Shown: in pieces, positions 1-10,560 of the stretch | Position numbering within the stretch: position 1 is the first letter of the stretch | How the letters are laid out: the number at the start of each line of letters is the position of its first letter | NCBI GenBank assembly: GCA_964625855.1 | Contig: CAZVFC010000019.1 | Location: 62,001 to 126,000, forward strand | From: JAPLUA01 sp964625855 | GTDB lineage: Bacteria; Verrucomicrobiota; Verrucomicrobiia; Limisphaerales; UBA8199 | Length of the DNA stretch: 64,000 nt | Direction of reading: 5' to 3' | Translations under genes and position numbers: made by a program | Notes under the pieces: generated by a model | Seen by the model: only the letters and a program-made list of their open reading frames with translations | Database searches by the model: none | Told to the model about the DNA's origin: nothing

Positions 1-418
1 TGGCATGCTTTGACCTGATTAGGCGGCTTTCATCCGCCGCCCACGGCACTGACTCATATATCCGCCGGTCCCGCCGCCGTCAACCGGATTCCGCTTCCTC
101 CCTGGTCGGGACCCCGGCCAAAAGCACCTGAGATTTGTTTACTTTTTGTCTTGCTACCAGGGTGCTGATCCTCCAATATTGTCTATTCCTGGTTATTCCA
201 GGCGAGACTCCTCCGGAGCGAAGACCCATGAGGGGATTCCTCGTGGCGAATTTGAGTTTTTCGGGAACTGGCGTAAGATAGGTCGGCGTCCGTCCTTCGG
301 TATTTGTGGTCCTCAGGCGCATGTGACAAGGCGCCTGATACGCTTGAGTTTGGTAGGCTCCCTGACGCGGCCTGCGGAAATATCTGAACTGAAAGGGTTT
401 ACGTGCGTCTGATTATTT
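1..418. other. Leader region before rpoD, no gene recognised
   Basis: No open frame here has recognisable protein content. A small hairpin (GGCGG/CCGCC) lies near position 25, and another stem (CCTGG ttatt CCAGG) near 187-201. No convincing Shine-Dalgarno sequence precedes the rpoD ATG at 419. The long leader could carry rpoD promoters, but I cannot assign them. Confidence 0.4.
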
Positions 419-2287
<1,869 letters not shown>

Positions 2288-2294
2288 ACCGAGT

Positions 2295-2975
2295 ATGCGA
2301 GTCATCTACTACGGCCATTCCTGCTTTGCGGCCCAAGTGAATGGCAAGACGCTCTTGTTCGATCCGTTCATCACCGGCAACGAGCTCGCCAAGACCATTG
2401 ACGTCAAGAAGGTCGCGGCGGATTACATCCTGATCTCGCATGGCCACGCCGACCACATGGCGGATGCGGTGGCCATTGCCAAACGCACCGGCGCTACCGT
2501 CGTCTCCAACTACGAGATAACCGTTTGGCTCGGCCAACAAGGCGTCTCCAGCACCCATCCCTTGAACCACGGCGGCGCCTGGCGCTTCGATTTCGGCCGG
2601 GTCAAGTTCGTCAACGCGATCCATTCCAGCAGCCTGCCGGATGGGACCTACGCTGGGAACCCCGGCGGCTTCGTGGTGGAAAGCGCCGAGGGCAACTTCT
2701 ACTATTGCGGTGACACTGCGCTTACCCTGGACATGCAACTGATCGGCGAATCCACCCGATTGGCCTTCGCTGCGCTGTGCATTGGGGACAACTTCACTAT
2801 GGGGATTGACGACGCTATTAAGGCCGCCGAGTTCGTCCGCTGCAGCGAAGTCCTGGGGCTGCACTTCAACACCTTTCCGCCCATCAAGATTGACACGCTG
2901 GCGGCCATCGCCAGGTTCCAAGCCGCCGGCAAGAACCTCCATCTCCTGCTGCCCGGTCAGAGCCACAACTTCTAA
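2295..2975 (+). CDS. UPF0173 family metal-dependent hydrolase (metallo-beta-lactamase fold)
   Basis: This 226-residue protein begins MRVIYYGHSCF and carries the metal-binding motif H49-x-H51-x-D53-H54 near residue 50. It also has the later conserved blocks YYCGDTAL and LGLHFNTFPPI, in the order typical of the UPF0173 (YtkL-like) branch of metallo-beta-lactamase fold hydrolases. Length matches the family, and the physiological substrate is not known. The open frame extends far upstream inside rpoD, but homology starts at the ATG at 2295, 7 nt after the rpoD stop. Co-transcription with rpoD is plausible. Confidence 0.93.
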   Translation: MRVIYYGHSCFAAQVNGKTLLFDPFITGNELAKTIDVKKVAADYILISHGHADHMADAVAIAKRTGATVVSNYEITVWLGQQGVSSTHPLNHGGAWRFDFGRVKFVNAIHSSSLPDGTYAGNPGGFVVESAEGNFYYCGDTALTLDMQLIGESTRLAFAALCIGDNFTMGIDDAIKAAEFVRCSEVLGLHFNTFPPIKIDTLAAIARFQAAGKNLHLLLPGQSHNF

Positions 2976-3038
2976 CCAGTACCCCAGCATTCGATTTGAC
3001 ACCCAGCCGGTTGTCGGCACCATGTTGCCGTCCGCCTT

Positions 3039-3113
<75 letters not shown>

Positions 3114-3307
3114 CTTCACGGAATGCCTGCAAGACAGCGATTGTGTTCGCGCCGGGAGTATATGATGAATGGCTTGACCCAGGTCGGTCCTCTCCTTTCG
3201 CCTGATATTGATAGGTTGATTTCTGATCCGAAAGTCGGAACCCTGCCGCCAGACACTATGGGCATACGTATTCTCATTGGCGCGGCGGATGATCTTCCCG
3301 TGAACGC

Positions 3308-4888
3308 ATGATTACTCACCGTCTTCTCAAGCCCCTGCCTCGAACATCTTCGTGGGCCCTGGCATGGCTTGGCCTGTGGCTTCTCTCGCCCGAGGCCCTC
3401 TGTAAGGATTGGCCCCAATGGGGCGGCTCCAACAGCCGAAACATGGTTTCCAGAGAGAAAGGGTTGCCTGACTCGTTCGTGCCAGGGGAGAAAGACACGC
3501 AGGCAGGCCGGATCAGGATGGAGACGACCCGGAACGTGAAGTGGGCCGCAAAGCTCTGCCAGGCAATTTACTCCACGCCGGCAGTGGCCGGGGGCAAGAT
3601 CTTCATTGGCGGACGGCAGGCGGACCTGGGGCTCCTGATGTGCCTGGACGAGAAGACCGGAAGGCTTCTCTGGCAGTGGCAGGGCCCGGCCAGGCCGGTC
3701 CCCACCTACATAGACGGATTCCATATCGGCATCGGTCCCAACCCGAAAGCTTTGGGCGTGTGTTCGACTCCCGTCGTGGACAAGGAGCGCGTCTATTTCG
3801 TGACGCATAGTTTCAAGGTCATGTGTCTGGATGTAAACGGCCAGCCCAACGGGCCTGAACCGCGCCCCGAGCGCGTGGTGTGGGAATACGATCTCTGGGA
3901 CAGACTGGGCGTGTTTCCCTGTGACGCCGTCAACGGTTCTCCCGCCATAGACGGAGATTTTCTTTACGTGCAGACCTCGAACGGTGTGGATCGGAACATG
4001 GGCCCCACCAAAGAACTGAAGCGCAAGTTTCCCGCCCCGGATGCGCCGAACCTTGTTGTCCTGGACAAGAGGACAGGCCGCCTGGTTGCCACCGATGGTC
4101 TGGCAATCGCCGATCGCATCTTGCACGGCCAATGGTCTGCGGTGTCGCTCGGCAAGGTCGCCGGGCGAAAACTGGTCTTCTTCGGCGCGGGCGATGGTGT
4201 TTGCTACGCCTTTGAAGCCCTCGATTCCGCGCCCGACAAGCCGGCCAAACTCAAGACGGTTTGGTCGTATGACTGCATTCCCCCGGAATACCGCTCCTAC
4301 GGGGGCTTGGATCCGGTATCGCACTATTGCCTGGGCGACAAGAGGTGCAAGGGCACTCTGAACCTGAATGACGGAGCCTTCGTCGGGGAAAGCGAGATCA
4401 TCGGCACGCCGGTCTTCCACCACAATCGCATCTATGTGGCCATCGGCCGGGATCCTGAACATGGGCGGGGACGCGGCGCTCTGCATTGTATTGACGCCAC
4501 GAAGACGGGGGACATCACCCGGAGCGGTCGCGTGTGGATTTACCAGGGCTTGGACCGAACCCTCTCGACGGTTTCTCTCGCGGACGGCCTGCTCTATCTC
4601 TGCGACGTTGCTGGGCGCCTGCACTGTGTGGATGCTCAGACCGGGCAATGCTACTGGGTTCACGACAGCGACTCCACGGTTTGGGGATCAACGCTGGTGG
4701 CCGACGGCAAAGTTTACATGCCCACACCGAAGGGCCTGTTCGTGCTGGCGACGGGGAAGCAGAAGAAGGTCCTTGGCCAGATCAACCTCGGCGCCACGAT
4801 TCATGCCACGCCGGTCGCGGCCAACCGCGCGCTCTACATCGCCTCCCGCGCCGGGTGGCTTTGGGCGGTTGCCTCGGAGCCGCGCTGA
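3308..4888 (+). CDS. Exported PQQ-repeat (BamB-like) beta-propeller protein
   Basis: This 526-residue protein has an N-terminal signal peptide (hydrophobic ALAWLGLWLLSP, likely cleavage after ALC or nearby). A seven- or eight-bladed propeller of PQQ-type repeats follows. Recurrent blade signatures include STPAVAGGKIFIGG, LDEKTGRLLWQW, GSPAIDGDFLYVQ, GTPVFHHNRIYVA, VSLADGLLYLCD and DAQTGQCYWVH. The W-rich N-terminal start (DWPQWGG) is typical of PQQ-binding-like proteins of Planctomycetes and Verrucomicrobia. Proteins of this type act in the periplasm or at the surface, but no enzymatic residues can be assigned. A 62-codon frame upstream overlaps its ATG by ATGA but has no recognisable content. 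Confidence 0.85.
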   Translation: MITHRLLKPLPRTSSWALAWLGLWLLSPEALCKDWPQWGGSNSRNMVSREKGLPDSFVPGEKDTQAGRIRMETTRNVKWAAKLCQAIYSTPAVAGGKIFIGGRQADLGLLMCLDEKTGRLLWQWQGPARPVPTYIDGFHIGIGPNPKALGVCSTPVVDKERVYFVTHSFKVMCLDVNGQPNGPEPRPERVVWEYDLWDRLGVFPCDAVNGSPAIDGDFLYVQTSNGVDRNMGPTKELKRKFPAPDAPNLVVLDKRTGRLVATDGLAIADRILHGQWSAVSLGKVAGRKLVFFGAGDGVCYAFEALDSAPDKPAKLKTVWSYDCIPPEYRSYGGLDPVSHYCLGDKRCKGTLNLNDGAFVGESEIIGTPVFHHNRIYVAIGRDPEHGRGRGALHCIDATKTGDITRSGRVWIYQGLDRTLSTVSLADGLLYLCDVAGRLHCVDAQTGQCYWVHDSDSTVWGSTLVADGKVYMPTPKGLFVLATGKQKKVLGQINLGATIHATPVAANRALYIASRAGWLWAVASEPR

Positions 4889-4907
4889 TGACCTGTGCAA
4901 TGGCCAG

Positions 4908-5165
4908 CGGCCTTTGCTCTGCCAGGCCGTGCGGCAGCCAGTGCCTAGACACCGCCAAGACAGTACCTGGCTTAATAGAAATTCTATTAAGCCAGGTACT
5001 GTCTTGGCGGTGTCTAGGCACTGGCTATGTACTCCGGGACCCGTCTGGTGCGAAAACCAACCGACGTGGGGTGGGCGAGCTCGATTCGAGGCTTCCCTGC
5101 CAGGGGATTGCGTGCTCATCCACAAGTGCCTAAGCCCTAGTGATTTACGCCTTAATTGAGCGCCA
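4908..5165. repeat. Dispersed repeat element, copy A, with long hairpin
   Basis: This about 255-bp block is shared with 33041-33278. Both copies begin with GCGGCCTT, continue through GGCCGTGCGG and end with the shared run AAGCCCTAGTGATTTACGCC followed by TTAA. At its centre, 4936-5026 is an almost uninterrupted palindrome with two 45-nt arms and one unpaired base at 4981. The element starts 20 nt after the stop of the PQQ-repeat gene. It encodes no recognisable protein. It resembles a palindrome-bearing non-autonomous insertion. Confidence 0.85.
4936..5026. repeat. Perfect long inverted repeat (45-nt arms, 1-nt loop)
   Basis: The left arm (4936-4980) is the reverse complement of the right arm (4982-5026), reading AGCCAGTGCCTAGACACC inward from the left and ending CTGGCT on the right. 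Such a perfect cruciform-capable sequence is normally unstable, so its intactness suggests recent formation or maintenance. Confidence 0.92.
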
Positions 5166-5376
5166 ATCCACTTTGGCCCCGGTCCTTTTGCGCAATCCGG
5201 TCGGCAAGCTTGCCATTACCAACACCGATGGCACCGTCGCTCTCAGAATCCAGGTCTCAGGAGCGCCCACGCAATACATTGCCGTCCTCGGTGCCAGGCG
5301 CGCGCTGAGGGGGGCGTGGTTCAAAGCTGCGATGGCGCGGGATTGGGTCTTGAAATATTCCCGCAGGGGGGCATAG
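5166..5376 (+). pseudogene. Possible gene remnant downstream of repeat A
   Basis: An open frame here reads LAITNTDGTVALRIQVSG and then PTQYIAVLGARR, which looks like real beta-rich protein sequence. It abruptly continues as FKAAMARDWVLKYSRRGA and stops. The frame enters from inside repeat A, so no native start is available. It looks like pieces of a larger protein joined by an internal deletion, but I do not recognise the family. Confidence 0.25.
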
Positions 5377-5474
5377 TCGCGAACAGTAGTGCATCATTCA
5401 GCGAAAGCTCGTTATGAAGACCCGTTCATTTGCATTCCGTAAGACGATGCTTGGCCTTGAAGACGCGAGGTTCC

Positions 5475-8279
5475 ATGATTAATCTCACCATGCAAAGAGC
5501 CCGCCGGATTAACCGTCTGTTTTGTGGCGTTTGGGTTCTGGCGACGATTGCCATTGCCACTAACGTCTCGGCCACGGTGCGCTACGTGGACCTGAACAGC
5601 GGCAGCCCCACGCCGCCCTATACCAACTGGACTGTTGCGGCAACGAATATCCAGGACGCGGTGGACGCCGCCAACGCCGGCGACGAGATCGTGGTGACCA
5701 ACGGAGTTTACCAAACCGGCGGAAGGATTGTATATGGGGCGATGAGCAACCGCGTAGCTGTGACCAAACCCGTGACGCTGCGCAGCCTCAACGGCCCAGC
5801 GGTTACCGTGATTCAAGGTTGCCCGAATATTGGTGACAGCGCGGTGCGGTGCGTCTATCTGACCAACGGGGCCACCCTGGCGGGCTTCACACTGACCCAC
5901 GGGGCGACGCGGAGTTCGGGGGACGCGTCCCGCGAGCGAAATGGTGGTGGGGCGTGGTGCGTTTCCGTCAGTGCGGTGATGTCGAATTGCGTGCTGACCG
6001 GCAACTCGGCCGACAGTTGTGGTGGTGGAGCATACGGCGGAACGCTGAAGAACTGCACGGTGACCGGGAACGCCAGCGCTGCGGGTGGTGGGGGCGGGGC
6101 GTATTATGCTACGCTCAACAACTGCACATTGACCGGCAACTCGGCACCCGAAGGTGGCGGGGCATACGGTGGCACGCTGAACAACTGTGCATTGGCTGAC
6201 AACTCGGCATCCACAGCAGGCGGCGGGTCATTCTCTGCCACGCTCAACAACTGTGCCCTGGTCGGCAACACCGTCACGGCGGGCAGCGAAGGCGGCGGGG
6301 CCAGTTGGGGCCGGCTGAACAACTGCACACTGACGAGCAACCGCGCATTCTCCGGCGCGGGCGGGGCCTTCCGCGCCATACTGAACAACTGCATCGTGTA
6401 CTACAACACCGACTTGAACGGGAACGGCAATGCGAATACTGCTGGCTGTACCTTGAACTACTGTTGCACGCCGGGAGCCTCCAGCGGCGGCAATTTTGCC
6501 GACGAACCATTCTTTATGGACCTGGCAGGAGGCGACCTGCGCCTGCAATTCAGTTCCCCGTGCGTCAACTCCGGCAACAACATCTATCCTGTCGGCGCCA
6601 GCGATTTGGCTGGGCGGCCCCGCATCGTCGGTGGAACCGTGGATGTTGGCGCTTACGAGTTTCAAGGGCCGTACCTGCACGTCACGGCTTCCGATGGTGG
6701 GGCCGCCACCCGCGACCCAGACCAGCTCGACTACCCGCTCGGCTCGCTGGTGACAGTCACCGCCATGCCAGCGGAGGGTTACGGGTTCATTCGTTGGACG
6801 GGCGATGCCACCGGGAGCGCCAATCCGCTGACGGTGGTGATGGACACGAACAAGAACATCACCGCGGTCTTCGCCTCCACCATCCTGACGCTGACCGGTC
6901 AAGGTGCGGGGACAATCTCCAGTATTCCCGACCAGCCGTTCTATGCTGTCGGCCAACCGGTGACGCTGAGCGCTACGGCGGGGCGCTGGCATGTCTTTTC
7001 GCACTGGCTTGATGGCGGCACAAACAATCCGCGCACCGTCACCATCGGGGAGAGCAACGCCTACACGGCAGTCTTTACGCCCGCCACTCTGCTGGACACG
7101 GTGACCATCGGTGACATCTCCCGGTCGGCACCGGTCGGGATGCCCGCGGTGGTGGTGGACGGTGCATTCACCCTGACGCCATCCGCCAGCGCACGAGGCA
7201 CAGCGCTGGTCGCGTTGTCCACCACCTTTCCCGGCGGCTGGCTGTTCTACACACTGGACGGCTCGGACCCGGCGGCGTCCGGGGAGTTTTATGGCGGGGA
7301 GTTCAAGGTGCGGAAGACGTGCGTGCTGCGGACCATCGCCTACAACTCGGAGTTCACCGAATCGGTGGCGGGCGACGTGGTATACGTCGTGATTCTGCCG
7401 ACATTGACCGCCTTGACGGACGGCGGCGGCAGCGTCGCGATTGAACCACCAACGGGCGCTTACTTCAGCAACTTGCAGGCGGTGGCAACGGCCACGCCCG
7501 CGCCGGGGTGGAAGTTCCTGCAATGGCTTGGCGATGCGGCGGGCACCAACCCTGCCGTGGGCCTCAGCATGACGCGCAACAAGACCGTGTGGGCGGTCTT
7601 CGGCACTACGCTGAATACGGCGATCGTGGGCAGCGGCAGCATCGTGAGCAGCCCGGTTTCGCCGTGGCATCCTTACGGCTGCCGGGTCCGGCTCACCGCC
7701 GTTCCCGCCACGGGCAACTACCTCGTCTTCTGGGCCAACGCCGGCGCCGGGCGGACGAACAACCCTCTCAACCTCACGGTCACGAACGCAAACCAGACGG
7801 CGACAGCGGTGTTCGCGGGTCTCGCCGCGACACAGACTCATGCGCTGACGGTGATCCCGGATGGCCAGGGACAGGTGACGCTCACGCCGCCGGGCAATCG
7901 CTTCGGCATCAACGCGAATGTCAAGCTGCAGGCCATGCCGGACCCGGGACAGGAGTTTCTCGGCTGGACGGGGGACGCGAATGGGATGGAGAATCCTCTG
8001 GTAGTGACGATGAACTCGAACTGGGTAATCGCGGCGAGCTTCTCCAAAAGGCCTCGGCTGGAGGGCGAGGGCAACCCGGACTGGCTGAATCAGAACGGCT
8101 TCCGACTGGCGCTCACGGGGGAGCTTGGCGAGGCTTACCAGGTTTTCGGCTCGACTGATTGGAGCGAGTGGGTCCCGCTCGGTACGGTGACAAACGACTG
8201 GGGCACAATGCGGTTCGTAGATGGAACAGGCACCAATCTGCCGCAGCGCTTCTACCGGGCACTGCGGGTATCGCCTTAA
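5475..8279 (+). CDS. Large exported beta-helix / InlB-repeat surface protein
   Basis: This 934-residue protein starts at ATG 5475, followed by a signal peptide (LFCGVWVLATIAIATNVSA). Residues about 20-400 form a right-handed beta-helix, first with DUF1565-like features (NIQDAVDAANAGDEIVV), then with at least six near-identical rungs of the type LNNCTLTGNSA-GGGAYGG. After about 410 come several bacterial Ig/InlB-B-like repeats, each with the pattern YxxGxxVTxTAxPxxGxxFxxWTGDA and ending TAVFA. A chitobiase/Fn3-associated segment (GGWLFYTLDGSDPAASG) lies between them. The C-terminus (FGSTDWSEWVPLGTVTND, RFYRAL) matches a module shared with other exported proteins here. It is probably cell-surface or secreted and may bind polysaccharide. 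Confidence 0.85.
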   Translation: MINLTMQRARRINRLFCGVWVLATIAIATNVSATVRYVDLNSGSPTPPYTNWTVAATNIQDAVDAANAGDEIVVTNGVYQTGGRIVYGAMSNRVAVTKPVTLRSLNGPAVTVIQGCPNIGDSAVRCVYLTNGATLAGFTLTHGATRSSGDASRERNGGGAWCVSVSAVMSNCVLTGNSADSCGGGAYGGTLKNCTVTGNASAAGGGGGAYYATLNNCTLTGNSAPEGGGAYGGTLNNCALADNSASTAGGGSFSATLNNCALVGNTVTAGSEGGGASWGRLNNCTLTSNRAFSGAGGAFRAILNNCIVYYNTDLNGNGNANTAGCTLNYCCTPGASSGGNFADEPFFMDLAGGDLRLQFSSPCVNSGNNIYPVGASDLAGRPRIVGGTVDVGAYEFQGPYLHVTASDGGAATRDPDQLDYPLGSLVTVTAMPAEGYGFIRWTGDATGSANPLTVVMDTNKNITAVFASTILTLTGQGAGTISSIPDQPFYAVGQPVTLSATAGRWHVFSHWLDGGTNNPRTVTIGESNAYTAVFTPATLLDTVTIGDISRSAPVGMPAVVVDGAFTLTPSASARGTALVALSTTFPGGWLFYTLDGSDPAASGEFYGGEFKVRKTCVLRTIAYNSEFTESVAGDVVYVVILPTLTALTDGGGSVAIEPPTGAYFSNLQAVATATPAPGWKFLQWLGDAAGTNPAVGLSMTRNKTVWAVFGTTLNTAIVGSGSIVSSPVSPWHPYGCRVRLTAVPATGNYLVFWANAGAGRTNNPLNLTVTNANQTATAVFAGLAATQTHALTVIPDGQGQVTLTPPGNRFGINANVKLQAMPDPGQEFLGWTGDANGMENPLVVTMNSNWVIAASFSKRPRLEGEGNPDWLNQNGFRLALTGELGEAYQVFGSTDWSEWVPLGTVTNDWGTMRFVDGTGTNLPQRFYRALRVSP

Positions 8280-8479
8280 GAATGTAAATGCTTGCCCTCC
8301 GCGGCAGTGATTCTGACGATGAACCCTCCTCCGGTCGCGGTGCTCCACAGCGGCAGCCTAGGCTCCTGCCAGCCGCGGGAGGTGGGTGACGCTGCTGAAG
8401 TTCCACCCGTTCGCGGTCGTTCATGCCCAGACAAGAGGCAGGTTAGCGTGGAACGCCTTAGGGAGGCAGTTGTTATGCG

Positions 8480-10552
8480 TCACCCCCGGCAAAGCCGCAG
8501 GAGTTCTCCCTCCTCAATGATCTTCACACCAAGCTTCTGCGCCTTGGCCAGTTTGGACCCGGCCTCCTCGCCGGCGACGACGTAGTCGGTCTTCTTGCTG
8601 ACGCTGCTGCTGACCTTGCCGCCGGCGGCCTCAATCTTCGCAGTTGCTTCTTCGCGCTTCAGGTTAGGGAGAGTGCCGGTGAGGACCAACGTCTTGCCGG
8701 CCAGTGGGCCAGCCTTGGCCCTGGGTTGGTAGAGTTGGGAATGGAAATTCAGGTCGGCCTTGCGGAGGCGCTCGATCAGCTTGCGGTTCCGCGCATCGCC
8801 CTGCCATTGGACCACGCTTTGGGCGATGACCTCGCCCACGTCCTCGCACTCGGTCAACTGGTCCACGCTGGCAGCGAGTATATCGTCGAGAGTCGGAAAA
8901 CCCCGGCCCAGGGCCTTGGCGACACCGGCGCCGACATGCAGAATCCCAAGACCGAACAAGAGCCGCCACAAGTCGCGCTGCTTGCTGGCAGCGACGCCGT
9001 CCAGGAAATTGCGGGCGGACTTCTCGCCCATGCGCTCCAGGCCCGCCACCTCGTCCAGCTTGAGTGAATACAGGTCCGCCACGTCGCGCGCGAGGCCGCT
9101 CTGAACCAGTTGGCGCACCAGGACCTCGCCGCCGCCTTCAATGTCCATCGCGCCGCGGGCGCACCAATGCTCCAGCCGCCCGCGCACCTGGGCCGGGCAA
9201 TCCGGATTCAGGCAGCGCCAGACGACCCCTTCGTCGCCCTCGACGATTCCCGGCGCGCGGGAGACTTTGGAGCCGCACTCGGGGCAGGTCGTCGGAAAGC
9301 GGAAGCTGGTTTCCTTGCCCGTCCGTCGCGTCAATACCACGTCCACCACCGCCGGGATGACCTCGCCCGCCTTTTCGATCTTCACCAGGTCGCCGACGCG
9401 GATGTCTTTCTGGCGGATGTAATCTTCGTTGTGGAGCGTGGCGCGGCTGATGGTGCTGCCGGCCAGGAACACCGGTTCGAGCTCCGCCACGGGCGTCAGC
9501 GCGCCGGTGCGGCCGACCTGAACGGTGATGGCTTTGAGGCGCGTTTCAGCCTGCTCGGCGGCGTATTTGTAAGCAATGGCCCAGCGCGGCGCCTTCGAGG
9601 TGAAGCCGGCGGCTTCGCGCTGGGCAAAGGAGTTGAGCTTGATCACCGCTCCGTCCGTTTCGTAGGGGAAGCTCCGCCGTACCCGGTCGAGTTCCCCGAT
9701 AGCGGCGAACAGTTCGTCCACCGAGCGGCAGTGCCACGTCTTGTCCGGCGTCCTGAAGCCAAGCGATTTCAGCCAGGTTAGCATCTCGTCATGCTGGCGC
9801 AGCGGTTGAGGAGCGCCTTCCACGTGGCCAAGGCCATAGAGGACGATATCGAGTGGGCGCTTGGCGACGATGCGCGGGTCGAGCTGCTTGAGCGAGCCGG
9901 CGGCGGCATTGCGCGGGTTGGCGAATGCCTCCTCGCCGGCGGCCTGCCGCTCCGCGTTCAGCCTCTCGAAGCCCGATTTGGTCAGGTAAACTTCGCCCCG
10001 CACTTCCATGAGAGTAGGACAGGCGTCCCGCCTGTCCCGACCGAGGACAGGCGGGACGCCTGTCCTACTCTGCAGGCGGGTCGGGATACTGCGGATGGTC
10101 TTGAGGTTGGCGGTGATGTCGTCGCCAGTCGTGCCATCACCGCGCGTCGCGCCAGAGGTGAAGACGCCCTGCTCGTAGCACAGATTGATCGCCAGGCCGT
10201 CAATCTTGGGCTCGACGATCCAGTCCAGCCTGGCGTCCGGCAACAGGCGTTGCACGCGGTTGACGAACTCCCGCAGCTCGTCCTGCGAATACGTGTTGTC
10301 CAGGCTGAGCATCGGCTGCCTATGCTGCACCGACTTGAACTCTTTCAGCGGCTGGCCGCTGACGCGTTGCGTCGGGGACTCGGGCGTGACGAGCTGGGGA
10401 AACGCCTTCTCCAAGTCCAGCAACTCGTGGTACAGCCGATCGTATTCGCGGTCGCTGATGGTCGGCCGCGCGAGAACGTAATAGGCGTAGTCATGCAGGC
10501 GGATTTCCTCGACGAGTTGTGCGTAGCGGGCTTGGGCTTCGCTGCAGTTCAT
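8480..10552 (-). CDS. ligA: NAD-dependent DNA ligase LigA, with in-frame repeat insertion
   Basis: This 690-residue enzyme seals DNA nicks using NAD in replication and repair. It has domain Ia (DYAYYVLARP, SDREYD), the adenylation lysine at K116 in VEPKIDG, the OB fold, a zinc finger (CPECGSKV then CLNPDCPAQ), helix-hairpin-helix motifs (FGLGILHVGAGVAKALG) and a C-terminal BRCT domain (AGKTLVLTGTLPNLKREEA). The start at 10552 (MNCSEAQARY) fits the family; the frame stays open 21 codons further upstream. Residues about 161-181 (SRTGVPPVLGRDRRDACPT) are not part of LigA. They are encoded by a palindromic repeat inserted in frame just before MEVRGEVYLT. The protein is otherwise intact. The M50 protease gene lies 8 nt upstream. 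Confidence 0.96.
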   Translation of the reverse strand: MNCSEAQARYAQLVEEIRLHDYAYYVLARPTISDREYDRLYHELLDLEKAFPQLVTPESPTQRVSGQPLKEFKSVQHRQPMLSLDNTYSQDELREFVNRVQRLLPDARLDWIVEPKIDGLAINLCYEQGVFTSGATRGDGTTGDDITANLKTIRSIPTRLQSRTGVPPVLGRDRRDACPTLMEVRGEVYLTKSGFERLNAERQAAGEEAFANPRNAAAGSLKQLDPRIVAKRPLDIVLYGLGHVEGAPQPLRQHDEMLTWLKSLGFRTPDKTWHCRSVDELFAAIGELDRVRRSFPYETDGAVIKLNSFAQREAAGFTSKAPRWAIAYKYAAEQAETRLKAITVQVGRTGALTPVAELEPVFLAGSTISRATLHNEDYIRQKDIRVGDLVKIEKAGEVIPAVVDVVLTRRTGKETSFRFPTTCPECGSKVSRAPGIVEGDEGVVWRCLNPDCPAQVRGRLEHWCARGAMDIEGGGEVLVRQLVQSGLARDVADLYSLKLDEVAGLERMGEKSARNFLDGVAASKQRDLWRLLFGLGILHVGAGVAKALGRGFPTLDDILAASVDQLTECEDVGEVIAQSVVQWQGDARNRKLIERLRKADLNFHSQLYQPRAKAGPLAGKTLVLTGTLPNLKREEATAKIEAAGGKVSSSVSKKTDYVVAGEEAGSKLAKAQKLGVKIIEEGELLRLCRG
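10011..10071. repeat. Palindromic repeat inserted in frame within ligA
   Basis: Two perfectly complementary 27-nt arms (10011-10037 and 10045-10071) flank a 7-nt loop, CGACCGA. Inside the arms is the core ACAGGCGTCCCGCCTGT, itself nearly palindromic. Translated on the minus strand it gives TGVPPV-RRDACPT inside LigA. I saw no second copy in this window. Confidence 0.9.
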
Positions 10553-10560
10553 TCGTGGCC

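Noticed and set aside
1..418. Riboswitch or other structured leader before rpoD
   Set aside because: Only two small stems are visible and no known riboswitch consensus could be matched by eye.
3123..3311. 62-codon frame overlapping the PQQ-repeat gene start by ATGA
   Set aside because: No recognisable protein content; it lies directly after tRNA-Met and has no convincing ribosome binding site.
6228..8348. 706-codon minus-strand frame opposite the beta-helix protein
   Set aside because: His/Arg/Gly-rich shadow of the repetitive plus-strand gene; no domain.
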